From assembly GCA_963677625.2 (NCBI GenBank), contig CAXXSW010000007.1, forward strand, positions 310,001 to 374,000: 64,000 nt of DNA, written 5' to 3'. This DNA comes from UBA1351 sp963677625 (lineage in GTDB: Bacteria; Bacillota; Clostridia; Lachnospirales; Vallitaleaceae). The position numbers and the translations under genes were made by a program. Positions 53,170 to 62,371 of the stretch are shown here, piece after piece. Below the pieces are notes generated by a model. It was not told where the DNA came from and made no database searches. It saw only the letters and a list, made by a program, of their open reading frames with translations. The stretch's first letter is position 1; the number at the start of each line of letters is the position of its first letter.

Positions 53170-54591
53170 CTATACAATCAACTCAAAAGACTTCAGACTT
53201 GCACTCCCACCACCTTTATAGGTAAGATAAATGGCTTGTTTGCCTTCTGGCATAGAAATCTCACTTTCATAAGCCTTCCATACATTATCTAGCTGAATAG
53301 GTATTTCTGCCAATACAGGTCCGTCCCAAACGGTTCTAATCTCAAAGGTCCCTCGACAATACCCTCTCGTCCATATCCTGATCTTACTCACTTCTTTTAA
53401 ATTAAAATATTTAAAACCAGCGGTTGCTCCATTTTTCATGTTCTGGATATAGCCGATTTCTTCATCTCCATCTCTTCCATCCTGGGTAATCTTAGGAAAG
53501 TCATTGTTCATCCATGAGCCGGTAAAATCGGTATATAAGGATTCAAGATTACAAAATAGATTACATGCCAAATAAGATGGATACTCTCCTTCACCAAGAA
53601 GAGGCCCATCATTTAGACCGCAAGATGTCATTTCAACTTGCTTAATCTTTCCATTTTTCCCAATTTCAATTCTTTCAGCACAGGCTTGTCTACTGAAATT
53701 AGTCCCATTGGTATGACGATGATAAAACACATACCAGACGCTATTAATTTCAATGATGCTCCCATGATTGTTTCCACCATAGTACATGGGTTTATGTAGG
53801 GGTTTATAGTGACTTATCCCAACATCGGCATTACTTACAATTGTGCCTTGATAAACAAATCCTTTGGTCGGATTCAGACTGGTTGCATAGCAAAGTTCAT
53901 GCATTAAAACAGATGAATAGATTAAATAATATGTGTCGCCAACCTTTCGAATTGATGATGCCTCAAAAAACTCATGTCCTTCAAATCCACTACCTTCGCT
54001 ATAAGGTTGACTAGGTATGATAAAAACAGGTTCTTCTATCACAGTAAGCATATCCGGCCCTAAAACCGTTGCCATAGCTCCATGCCTAGATTTATCTCCA
54101 AGAGCACTAAAACCGGTATAAAGATAAACTTTATTTCCTTCCACCAAAACACCCGGATCAAACTGTGGTTCGTCCCCAACTTTTTTTCCTAAATAGGTCC
54201 CGTCCTCATAGGATACATAACCGTAGAAAACATATCTACCAGCAGGCTCGTCACAAACAGCAACTGAAACAATAGAGCTTTTACTATCTACATAATAAAG
54301 GTAATATCTCCCATCAATACCTTGGGCCACGTCAGGTGCATAAAGACAAGAATCCCTGTCCTGATTATTCTTAACATCTGTGGTTTCATAAATCACACCT
54401 TCATATTTCCAGTCACCCAAATCATCTAAAGGTGCAGACCAACAAACATAATCATTCAAACAATAGGCGTATCCATTAAACCTGTCATGTGAGCCATATA
54501 TATATAATCTATCGTTAAAAATATAGGGTTCACCATCTGGTATATACTCCCAAGAAGGTAAATAAGGGTTCAGGGCTTGCTTTTTCATCAT
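53170..54591 (-). CDS. GH43 glycosidase with C-terminal carbohydrate-binding module
   Basis: Protein of about 473 residues. Five-bladed propeller with the catalytic base Asp in PDGEPYIFND, a second Asp in YAPDVAQG and the general acid Glu in HEFFEASSIRK. A C-terminal beta domain (about 350-470) looks like a CBM6-type module. No signal peptide. I start at the ATG at 54591 or 54588, both just after AAAGGAG. Probably an alpha-L-arabinofuranosidase or beta-xylosidase. It is first of a two-gene unit with GH95. Confidence 0.9.
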   Translation of the reverse strand: MMKKQALNPYLPSWEYIPDGEPYIFNDRLYIYGSHDRFNGYAYCLNDYVCWSAPLDDLGDWKYEGVIYETTDVKNNQDRDSCLYAPDVAQGIDGRYYLYYVDSKSSIVSVAVCDEPAGRYVFYGYVSYEDGTYLGKKVGDEPQFDPGVLVEGNKVYLYTGFSALGDKSRHGAMATVLGPDMLTVIEEPVFIIPSQPYSEGSGFEGHEFFEASSIRKVGDTYYLIYSSVLMHELCYATSLNPTKGFVYQGTIVSNADVGISHYKPLHKPMYYGGNNHGSIIEINSVWYVFYHRHTNGTNFSRQACAERIEIGKNGKIKQVEMTSCGLNDGPLLGEGEYPSYLACNLFCNLESLYTDFTGSWMNNDFPKITQDGRDGDEEIGYIQNMKNGATAGFKYFNLKEVSKIRIWTRGYCRGTFEIRTVWDGPVLAEIPIQLDNVWKAYESEISMPEGKQAIYLTYKGGGSASLKSFELIV

Positions 54592-54816
54592 TAACTCTCC
54601 TTTATTGCTAGAATGAAATCTACTACTAATAACTAGCATTATATAAAGACCTCTTCAATGATTCAATGACGTATATACACAAATAGTTGATATATCCTAA
54701 TCTAGACTCCCGAATCTATTTCTACATTCTTGAATTAAAGCAAAAAAATTAATTCCTGACATAATTCTTTCTTTAATTTCATTTTCATCAACTTTTAGTT
54801 CACCCTGATAAAAAGA
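54592..54816. other. Region after the chemoreceptor gene
   Basis: 225 bases. In the chemoreceptor frame, reading continues open for 39 codons past its TAA and ends at TAG (54697-54699). The rest holds no clear promoter; the GH43 ribosome site is at its left end. Confidence 0.4.
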
Positions 54817-56205
54817 TTATCTTTTCATAACAAACTCTTTACTGTAAACCCTAAAATTATTTGTATGTTCCTCTAATTGTTTAAGCTTGTAGTCAATTTC
54901 CTCTTGATTATATTGTTTATAATTTGATACAAGATCCTTAGCAAGGACATGTAAGTCCTTGTGTGCATCATACAATTTAAGGAATAATTGATCATCATTA
55001 CCCTTATTCTTGATATCTTCATAATAGTGACCAATATTACACTCTGTATGACTTTGAATATCCTCTTCACTTACATGAGCAAAGCCACATAAAACATTAT
55101 ATACTTTCCACTTCAATGTAGCATGTTCGATAGCTTGTAACTCTAAGGACTGTTCCATACTAAGATCTTTATACCATGATACAGCCTTATTCCTGTTATC
55201 AATAATCTTATCACTTAAATTATATACACCTTGACCGGTTTTCATACAAACTTCGTCTAATTCTTTAGATTCTTCTTCTAATAACTTAATTCTTCCGTTA
55301 ATATCTATAGTTGTTGCACTTTCCTCTTCAATATTAGCAGAAATATCTTCAAAAGAGACACTAATATCATTTAAGTTAGATTTCATATGATCCGTTGCTG
55401 TTCTTGATTTTGTAATTGCTTCTTTTGAATCATTAAATATATTGACTGTTTCATCAATTTTCAAATTCACAGCAGAAAATTCATCTGTAAGATTATCAAT
55501 TTTGGTTTTGATATTTCTTGTAGATACTTTTGTACTATCAGCCAACTTTTTAATTCCATCGGCTATAACAGCAAAGCCTTTTCCACTCTGCCCTGCTCTA
55601 GCAGATTCAATTGATGCATTTAATGCCAACAAGTTGGTTTCTTCCGCAATGTCGTTAATAAAGTCACTTATATTGGATATGTCATGAATATCACTGACAA
55701 GACTCTCGATTTCACTCTTTAGTGATGCAACCTTAACATGAGCTTTTTCAATCTGCCCAAAGGTACTATTAATGGACTGAATGGAATCTTGGGCCTGATC
55801 AATCACATTAACCGTTTTTGTCATAGAATCATGCACCTGATGAGCCACATCCTCAATAGCTGAACTCATTTCATTTGTACTAAGATAAATGCTCTTTATA
55901 GACTCTTTTTGTCTCGTAATATAATCAATCATGAGTTTAATGTAGTCCATCTCAGTTAAGTCATTAATCACCTGGCATGTATCTAAAAAAAGTTCACGAA
56001 TTTGTTCTGTTCGCAAGTCCAACAATTGATTGAGATTATCCGTCACAGGCAAAGGGGTTTTAATCGACAGTACTTGACCAAACCCTCTAAAACCACTATA
56101 ATTCTTCTTTATATCGTCCAACTCTTTTGCAAGCTCTTCTAAACGTTCCTTATCTGCTTCTATTTGTGAAATATTCTTTTTATTTTTTTTGAATATAATT
56201 GACAT
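54817..56205 (-). CDS. Soluble methyl-accepting chemotaxis protein with CZB zinc-binding domain
   Basis: Protein of about 462 residues, no membrane span. A coiled-coil N-terminus (about 10-40) precedes the signalling domain, whose hairpin tip is NLLALNASIESARAGQSGKGFAVIAD (about 200-225). The C-terminal 110 residues fit the chemoreceptor zinc-binding domain: His of IEHATLKWKVY, Cys-x3-GHYY motif (ECNIGHYY) and AHKDLH. CZB senses zinc, oxidants or hypochlorite in known receptors. I start at 56205, ten bases after AAGGTG. It lies alone between the HAD and GH43 genes and links this island to motility. Confidence 0.87.
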   Translation of the reverse strand: MSIIFKKNKKNISQIEADKERLEELAKELDDIKKNYSGFRGFGQVLSIKTPLPVTDNLNQLLDLRTEQIRELFLDTCQVINDLTEMDYIKLMIDYITRQKESIKSIYLSTNEMSSAIEDVAHQVHDSMTKTVNVIDQAQDSIQSINSTFGQIEKAHVKVASLKSEIESLVSDIHDISNISDFINDIAEETNLLALNASIESARAGQSGKGFAVIADGIKKLADSTKVSTRNIKTKIDNLTDEFSAVNLKIDETVNIFNDSKEAITKSRTATDHMKSNLNDISVSFEDISANIEEESATTIDINGRIKLLEEESKELDEVCMKTGQGVYNLSDKIIDNRNKAVSWYKDLSMEQSLELQAIEHATLKWKVYNVLCGFAHVSEEDIQSHTECNIGHYYEDIKNKGNDDQLFLKLYDAHKDLHVLAKDLVSNYKQYNQEEIDYKLKQLEEHTNNFRVYSKEFVMKR

Positions 56206-56274
56206 AAGTTTTATACACCTTCCCATTCTTAATTCAATATATCGCTACAAAGCCCCCCATTAAAATTAACAATA

Positions 56275-57102
56275 TTACGATAAATTTTCTTTCATATTAT
56301 TAACCCAATATGTTTGATTTTCCATATTGAGCTCTCCATTTCTAAACTTTTCAAAGTAAAGCTCGATAAAGTTCTTCCATGATTCCTTTTCTTTTGTTAC
56401 TAAAATAGGATAAAACCAAACATCATTCTCCATGGCCGCCTTATAATCCCCAAAAGCATCTCCAATCATAATGATTTTCTCTTTGCTATATCCTTTATCT
56501 TTAAGCTTCTTAATACACTCTGTTTTAGTTCCATCTGACTGGGAGTAAAAATAATCAACCATGTCATATAGACCACAGGTTTTCCATTCTTCTTCAATTG
56601 CCGCTTTGTTTGCAGAAGATACAACAGCTATATGGCCATTTTTCTTAATGGTACTTATTGCGTCATAAACACCATCAAAGGGTTGAGCTAAAGGCATAGC
56701 TTCAATAATTTCATTTACCCTGTCAGACCAAATCAAAGCCTTATTCATAATATCTATTCTTAGTTTGTCATAGACCTCTTTCAAAGCATTTGCTGATAGC
56801 GCTTTAGTTGTTTTTGTCCATTCGACTAGCTTGTCTATTTCACTTACATCATCTAAATATGAATACTTTTTTAATATGGTGGCCAAGCCTTGAAATCTAT
56901 TGATTCCACGAGATAGAGAATATAAATTTATCCGATTCCATTCTGTCAAAATTTCATCTCTATCCTCTTGACTGACATTCCAAACTTCAGCAAAAGCAGG
57001 ACCAAAAGCCTCCACATGTTTTATTGTCATAGAATCAATAGCGCATCCATCTGAATCAATACAGACTAAAAATTCTTCTTTTTCTTGCTTTATCCTATCC
57101 AT
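56275..57102 (-). CDS. HAD-superfamily phosphatase
   Basis: Protein of 275 residues. Motif I is CIDSDGC (nucleophile D16, acid D18), motif II the Ser in VVSSANKA, and motif IV MIGDAFGDYKAA. A helical cap of about 100 residues lies after motif I. Such enzymes dephosphorylate sugar phosphates or related compounds. It lies 24 bases after the GH2 gene and is the last in that operon, perhaps recycling a phosphorylated sugar. Confidence 0.86.
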   Translation of the reverse strand: MDRIKQEKEEFLVCIDSDGCAIDSMTIKHVEAFGPAFAEVWNVSQEDRDEILTEWNRINLYSLSRGINRFQGLATILKKYSYLDDVSEIDKLVEWTKTTKALSANALKEVYDKLRIDIMNKALIWSDRVNEIIEAMPLAQPFDGVYDAISTIKKNGHIAVVSSANKAAIEEEWKTCGLYDMVDYFYSQSDGTKTECIKKLKDKGYSKEKIIMIGDAFGDYKAAMENDVWFYPILVTKEKESWKNFIELYFEKFRNGELNMENQTYWVNNMKENLS

Positions 57103-57126
57103 GTATTTTCATTTCCTTCCACTTTA

Positions 57127-59412
57127 TCAATCTATCTTCTTAATTTTTATCAATTCACTATTGATAGCCATTATGTCTTCTTCACTAAAAACTGCCCTCA
57201 TCTTATTGAACACCCATAATAAGGTAATTGGTGCATCTGGTGTTGCTCTTTCTACAATTTGAGGTGTTTTCTCACGAAGGATATCCCATGCCTCTTCAGA
57301 CTTCATTAGGTTACTAATTTTGTCCTTAATTGAATAATAGCCTTCTGGGAAAAAATCTAACTCGCTTTTTTCCTGTGTGAACCAGTTTTCAACATTTAAG
57401 CCTGGATTAGGGTCAACAAATACATAAGACTCTTCTTTTTCCTCTGTTCTTATCCATACACCTTCGTCATGATATTCTTCGTTATCCACAGAACCCATAA
57501 CTCGTATATGGTTTTTCCCCATATTCAAAGAGATATCTTCAAATACGAAAACCGAATCACAAGATTTTTGACTTATGAATGTATCATTAACATATAATGA
57601 TAGTTCATCCAGGTTACTATATACCTTCACATTAATCTTTTCATGATGTCTTTTTTCAAATCTCTTCTCACAAAGGTGGACAAATTTTTGGTCTGACCAT
57701 CTTGACTTGTAATAATAAAAGGCATCCTTTTTCACCTTTCTGTCAAAACTTACAAGGCCTTTAGCATTCTTACCAACGGTACCTCCCTCATTTCGAACTG
57801 AAGATCCAAAGTCAAACATATTCCATACATAAGAACCCCAAAGATAAGGCTTTGATTCAATTATTTTATAGGTTCTCTCATGATAAACAGATTGAAATTC
57901 TTCTGAATAATCTTTTACTTTTGGTTGGTCACTATGGAATTTCAGATTACAATCTGCTCCATATTCTGATATACCTAGTTTTACTTGAGGATTCTCTTTA
58001 TGGAAGTCCTCTAACCACTCGTCTAAATCGTCTTCTTTTCCATAATACCAGCCATAATATTGATTATAGCCTAAAAGGTCTGTAATAAAATTCAAGGTAG
58101 AGTCATTTTTTACAAAATACATATTTGCAGAAGCTGATACTCCTTTTGGTAAAAGTTGATGGAAAAGATCATTTAGATCATTAACACCTTTATACATTTG
58201 TAGGGATTCTCCTCCCATGGCAATTTCATTCTGAATGCCCCAAAAACATATAGAAGGATGGTGTGAATTCTGATAAACAAGCTCTTTTAATTGTTCCTTA
58301 GCATTTTCAAGAACACTAATCTTATCCGGCATGGCCATCATAGGAATTTCAGCCCAGACAACATAACCATCGCTATCACAAATATCATAGGTTTCTTGAT
58401 TGTGCTGATAATGAGATAATCTAAGACTATTAGCACCAATATCATCAATCAACTCAAAGTCTTTTTTTAGACAATCTGATGTTATGGCATTTCCCACCCC
58501 TTCAAAATCCTGGTGTTTAGCTACTCCATTAATTCTAAAAGGTTTATCGTTAAGGAAAAATCCCTTCTCGCTATCAAGACTACACTTTCTAAAACCGGTC
58601 TTTATCTTGACTTGATCTATTGTTACATCATCATGAATCAATTTAGCTTCAAAGTCATATAGGTATGGTTCTTCTTTACCATTCCAGATCCTACAATCAT
58701 CTATGGCAATGTTAGATCTTAAGATTTCTTTGTTTTCCACATGATTTAATTCATCATTGTTCTTATCTGCTTTATCTACTAGGCTTAAGTTGATGTCCAC
58801 AAGTTCATGACCTACAACTTTTCCATCAGGATCACTAATGGTGTAGTTTATCTTTAAATCCATATTAGTAACAATATGACTTTCAATATCCAATATTCCT
58901 CTATTATCATCTTGAAGTTCAGGTCTAAGAATTACCCCTGTACTTCCGTGAAACATAAGGTCAAAATGAGACTCACTAACGCAAATAAGATTAACTGATC
59001 TATATAAGCCACCATAGATGGTAAAGTCACCTAAAAGAGGTGATACATCCTCTGTTTCGCTGTTATCTACATAAACTTTTAATTGATTTTTACCGTTCCA
59101 TGAATAGAATTTAGTCAGTTCAAATCTAAAAGTCGAATATCCTCCTCGATGCTCGCCAACAAACTGATCATCAAGATACACCTGACAAACAGAGTTAGCT
59201 CCTAAGAATTCGAGAAATATCTTATCTTGCTTATGTTCATGGTCAATATTCAGATCCTTGACATACACATATCTTCCTCTGTCAATATTGCCATTCTTAT
59301 TCCATGTATGAGGTAGATCAACAAGCTCTACACCACACTTTTCCTGTGTTTCATTATTATCTTTTACTTCATAAAATGACCAGCCATGGTCAAGGGTATA
59401 TTGTTTTCTCAT
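57127..59412 (-). CDS. GH2 beta-galactosidase/beta-glucuronidase-type enzyme
   Basis: Protein of about 761 residues with the normal GH2 order: sugar-binding domain (about 1-170), immunoglobulin-like domain, TIM barrel and a C-terminal beta domain. The acid/base Glu is in FWGIQNE and the nucleophile Glu in LGISEYGAD. Both are present. I start at the ATG at 59412, after AAAGGAAT. No signal peptide. The C-terminal about 150 residues are unlike standard LacZ. Substrate could be a beta-galactoside, mannoside or glucuronide. Confidence 0.92.
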   Translation of the reverse strand: MRKQYTLDHGWSFYEVKDNNETQEKCGVELVDLPHTWNKNGNIDRGRYVYVKDLNIDHEHKQDKIFLEFLGANSVCQVYLDDQFVGEHRGGYSTFRFELTKFYSWNGKNQLKVYVDNSETEDVSPLLGDFTIYGGLYRSVNLICVSESHFDLMFHGSTGVILRPELQDDNRGILDIESHIVTNMDLKINYTISDPDGKVVGHELVDINLSLVDKADKNNDELNHVENKEILRSNIAIDDCRIWNGKEEPYLYDFEAKLIHDDVTIDQVKIKTGFRKCSLDSEKGFFLNDKPFRINGVAKHQDFEGVGNAITSDCLKKDFELIDDIGANSLRLSHYQHNQETYDICDSDGYVVWAEIPMMAMPDKISVLENAKEQLKELVYQNSHHPSICFWGIQNEIAMGGESLQMYKGVNDLNDLFHQLLPKGVSASANMYFVKNDSTLNFITDLLGYNQYYGWYYGKEDDLDEWLEDFHKENPQVKLGISEYGADCNLKFHSDQPKVKDYSEEFQSVYHERTYKIIESKPYLWGSYVWNMFDFGSSVRNEGGTVGKNAKGLVSFDRKVKKDAFYYYKSRWSDQKFVHLCEKRFEKRHHEKINVKVYSNLDELSLYVNDTFISQKSCDSVFVFEDISLNMGKNHIRVMGSVDNEEYHDEGVWIRTEEKEESYVFVDPNPGLNVENWFTQEKSELDFFPEGYYSIKDKISNLMKSEEAWDILREKTPQIVERATPDAPITLLWVFNKMRAVFSEEDIMAINSELIKIKKID

Positions 59413-59568
59413 TCTTATTCCTTTCAAAAGCAAGACAACTTCTCACATTTAGACAAAGATGTATTTAATCAGCTTTGCTTTCTGCAAGAAGTTGTTCTAG
59501 TTTATATCCAGCTCTTAGACCTCGTCTGACCTATTTCATATAGAATCCAGTAATGCCCAAGTTGTTCC

Positions 59569-61299
59569 TTATAATTTAGTTACCCATGAGTCACACCAAA
59601 CATTTTCATTATATCTACCTGTAAATGATGATTTCCCTACAATTTTATCAATGGTAGCTCTTATACATGCCCTTGTTGGTGCATAGGCATTAATAAAGGT
59701 TTTCATCATTGGAAGATCATAAAGATGATTGGTATAATTCAATGAAACACAAACCGTTGGTACTTCATGTGTCCACCAAGCTAACTCATTTGAGTGAGAC
59801 GCTGAAAGTTTTACTCGTACATTATTTTCCTGAGCATATCCTTTCATGTTTACAAAGACAAAGACGATATCATATTGGCTTTTAAAATCTTCAACCTTTG
59901 GTTTATCCATTATCTTATAGCGGTTAAATCTTGAAGCACCCTCTAATTCATAATCGTAGTATGATTTATTAACATCCACATCAAAACCGGCATTTTCAAG
60001 TTCTTCCACCACAATTTGTCTCGCCTTATCCAACCCATCTGTCAAGGATACAGGTGCGCTTTCATAGAAGTATAATCTAGCACGTTTTCTTTCTTTAACA
60101 GAAACAGGTAGCAAGTTCTGAGTATCCTTAACCAAGGTTATAGCTTTTTCTGCAATATTTTCTGCAATCTTTTGATGTTCTTCACATCCAAGGACGCCTT
60201 TTTTATCAAAAACTTCAGGCATTCTTTTTTTGTGTAGACCTAGCTTTGCCTTCATACCTAAGATTCTTAACATAGACTCCTGAAGACGTTCTTCAGTTAT
60301 CAGTCCTGACCTATAGCCATCTAACATATATTGCATATCTTCCTCTGGATTTTGGAAGAAGAGGAACATATCACAACCAGCTACAATTGACATTGGCACT
60401 TGTTGTGATCTAGGCATCATTGTATTCATGCCTCCCATATGAGAAGCATCTGTTACAACAATTCCTTGAAATCCTAACTCTTCTCTTAGAAGTCCATCTA
60501 TCAATTCTGGTGCTAATGAAGCAGGCATTATTTCATCATCTTTAAGATTCTTATTATATTTTCTACTATAAGCAGGAAGTGCAATATGACCTACCATGAT
60601 GGATTCAAGGCCATCATTAATCAAAGATTTATATACTTTACCAAATGTATTATCCCATTCATCACAGGATAATTCATTAACACCTAATACTAAATGCTGG
60701 TCTCTCTCTTCAGTACCATCACCTGGAAAATGTTTCACACATGAAAGGACATTGCTTTCATTGTTCCCTTTTAGGTATGCTCTACACATTTCAAGAACTG
60801 TATCAGGATCTCTTCCAAATGACCTAGTATTAACTATGGTATTTCTCCAATTCAAAACAATATCTGCCATAGGTGCAAAGTTCCAATTGCAACCAAGAGC
60901 TTCAGCTTCTCGTCCACTGACAAGCCCCATTCCATAAGCGGATTGCAAGTCTCCAGAAGCTTCACATTCAGCTTCTGTTGCTACGAATGTACCTTCTTTG
61001 CATATACCATTACCGCCAGTTTCACCATTAACAGCAACAAACATGGGGACTTTGCTGTACTTCTGATAGTTTTTATTCTGTTCAAAAACTTTTCTTGCAT
61101 CAGTTTCGGTAAATCTAGCTCCACCTATATGATAATTTTCTACTAAATGTCGTACGTAGTTTTCATCAGAGCTAGCTCCCAAATTTATAAACATCTGCCC
61201 TATTTTTTCTTCCAAGGTCATACTATCTATAGTCTTAAAGACCCATTTAATAGCTTCATCGTCAAGAAAAAATGGACTTTTCTTCAAATCTACTGCCAT
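59569..61299 (-). CDS. GH3 glycosidase with NagZ-like His/Asp dyad
   Basis: Protein of about 576 residues with the GH3 barrel and C-terminal sandwich. The nucleophile Asp is in GIVVTDASHMGG. The loop KHFPGDGTEERDQH matches the NagZ-type KHFPG...D-H motif, in which a His/Asp pair replaces the glutamate acid/base of beta-glucosidase-type GH3. So it may cleave beta-N-acetylglucosaminides, possibly as a phosphorylase. I start at the ATG at 61299 with GGAAGG upstream. No signal peptide. Confidence 0.86.
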   Translation of the reverse strand: MAVDLKKSPFFLDDEAIKWVFKTIDSMTLEEKIGQMFINLGASSDENYVRHLVENYHIGGARFTETDARKVFEQNKNYQKYSKVPMFVAVNGETGGNGICKEGTFVATEAECEASGDLQSAYGMGLVSGREAEALGCNWNFAPMADIVLNWRNTIVNTRSFGRDPDTVLEMCRAYLKGNNESNVLSCVKHFPGDGTEERDQHLVLGVNELSCDEWDNTFGKVYKSLINDGLESIMVGHIALPAYSRKYNKNLKDDEIMPASLAPELIDGLLREELGFQGIVVTDASHMGGMNTMMPRSQQVPMSIVAGCDMFLFFQNPEEDMQYMLDGYRSGLITEERLQESMLRILGMKAKLGLHKKRMPEVFDKKGVLGCEEHQKIAENIAEKAITLVKDTQNLLPVSVKERKRARLYFYESAPVSLTDGLDKARQIVVEELENAGFDVDVNKSYYDYELEGASRFNRYKIMDKPKVEDFKSQYDIVFVFVNMKGYAQENNVRVKLSASHSNELAWWTHEVPTVCVSLNYTNHLYDLPMMKTFINAYAPTRACIRATIDKIVGKSSFTGRYNENVWCDSWVTKL

Positions 61300-61324
61300 T
61301 TTTTTCCCTTCCAAAATCAATCCT

Positions 61325-62344
61325 TTATGTCGTTTTTAGCAAACTTCTTTTTCGTTTCCAGGCATTATACCATTCAGTTAACCTACTTCCATATGGCGTA
61401 GTAATGACGTTAAATACGAAAACGAACACACCTGTCAAGGCCATAGATACTGCCGCACCCATTTCATTGGATAAGACGGCTTGTAATCCATATGTCATTA
61501 GGGATAATGTTACAGCCCCCATAACGGTACCAATAGCTTCACCACAATATTTACTTAAAGCCAATCCAATAAAAACTGGAAGGATGTTTGTAAACAGTGC
61601 TCCTACCGTTGATAAAGAAGTAAAAGAAGCCGCTTTTATTGTTTGTGGCGTCCAGATAATTGTTGCAAGCCCAAAAAGTACACCACTATATACGTATGAA
61701 ATAATAACGTTTTTCTTCTCATTTATTCCAATGTCCACTGCAGCACTTTGATTTCTAGCTAGTAAAAGTGACTGCTTTCCTGACAAGGTATAGTTCTTAT
61801 AAAAGGTATATACTAGGATTGATAATACAAAAGGTATCAAAACCCCAGGATATACAGTTAACTTCTTAAGTTGTAAATTAGCGATTAAGTTAATACCTGC
61901 ACCATTAAATACTAGAGGTGTTATGGCTTCAAACACAAGAGCCATCGTTATGGTCGTTATAGCAACTGGTAGTCTCCCATATACATATAGGAGAGAAACA
62001 ATAACACTGAATAAGGTTGTAAGAACAACACAGAGTATAGCATATATAATAATATTGCTCCCTGTTTTAGCTGCTACGTTTCCACTGATGATAGCAGCCA
62101 ATAACATGACTGCACCACCAGAAAAGTCAAAACGTCCATTATTAAACTGGAGACCAATACCTAAAGCCATCGTAGTCGCTACAGCTATATTTGTCATTAA
62201 GGGTCTCCACATATTCCACGTACCATAGTACATTTTGCCGTTGGAATAGCTAAACACCATCATGATTACAAACATTAATCCTGGCAATAGCAATGTACCT
62301 ACTATTCTTTTTCCGACACTCATTTTCTTGTTCATCTCAGGCAT
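61325..62344 (-). CDS. Ribose-type ABC transporter permease (RbsC-like)
   Basis: Permease of 339 residues with about nine hydrophobic segments. The segment GRFDFSGGAVMLLAAI is the family signature. The start at 62344 follows AAGGAGG closely (three bases), so the ATG three codons later is an alternative. It lies 25 bases before the GH3 gene, indicating one operon. With the permease at the right edge it could make a two-permease importer. Confidence 0.9.
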   Translation of the reverse strand: MPEMNKKMSVGKRIVGTLLLPGLMFVIMMVFSYSNGKMYYGTWNMWRPLMTNIAVATTMALGIGLQFNNGRFDFSGGAVMLLAAIISGNVAAKTGSNIIIYAILCVVLTTLFSVIVSLLYVYGRLPVAITTITMALVFEAITPLVFNGAGINLIANLQLKKLTVYPGVLIPFVLSILVYTFYKNYTLSGKQSLLLARNQSAAVDIGINEKKNVIISYVYSGVLFGLATIIWTPQTIKAASFTSLSTVGALFTNILPVFIGLALSKYCGEAIGTVMGAVTLSLMTYGLQAVLSNEMGAAVSMALTGVFVFVFNVITTPYGSRLTEWYNAWKRKRSLLKTT

Positions 62345-62371
62345 TGACCTCCTTGTTTCATATCTAATTAA

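Noticed and set aside
59435..59495. Inverted repeat ACAACTTCT with AGAAGTTGT between GH3 and GH2 genes
   Set aside because: The loop is more than 40 bases and there is no T-tract, so I do not call a terminator.
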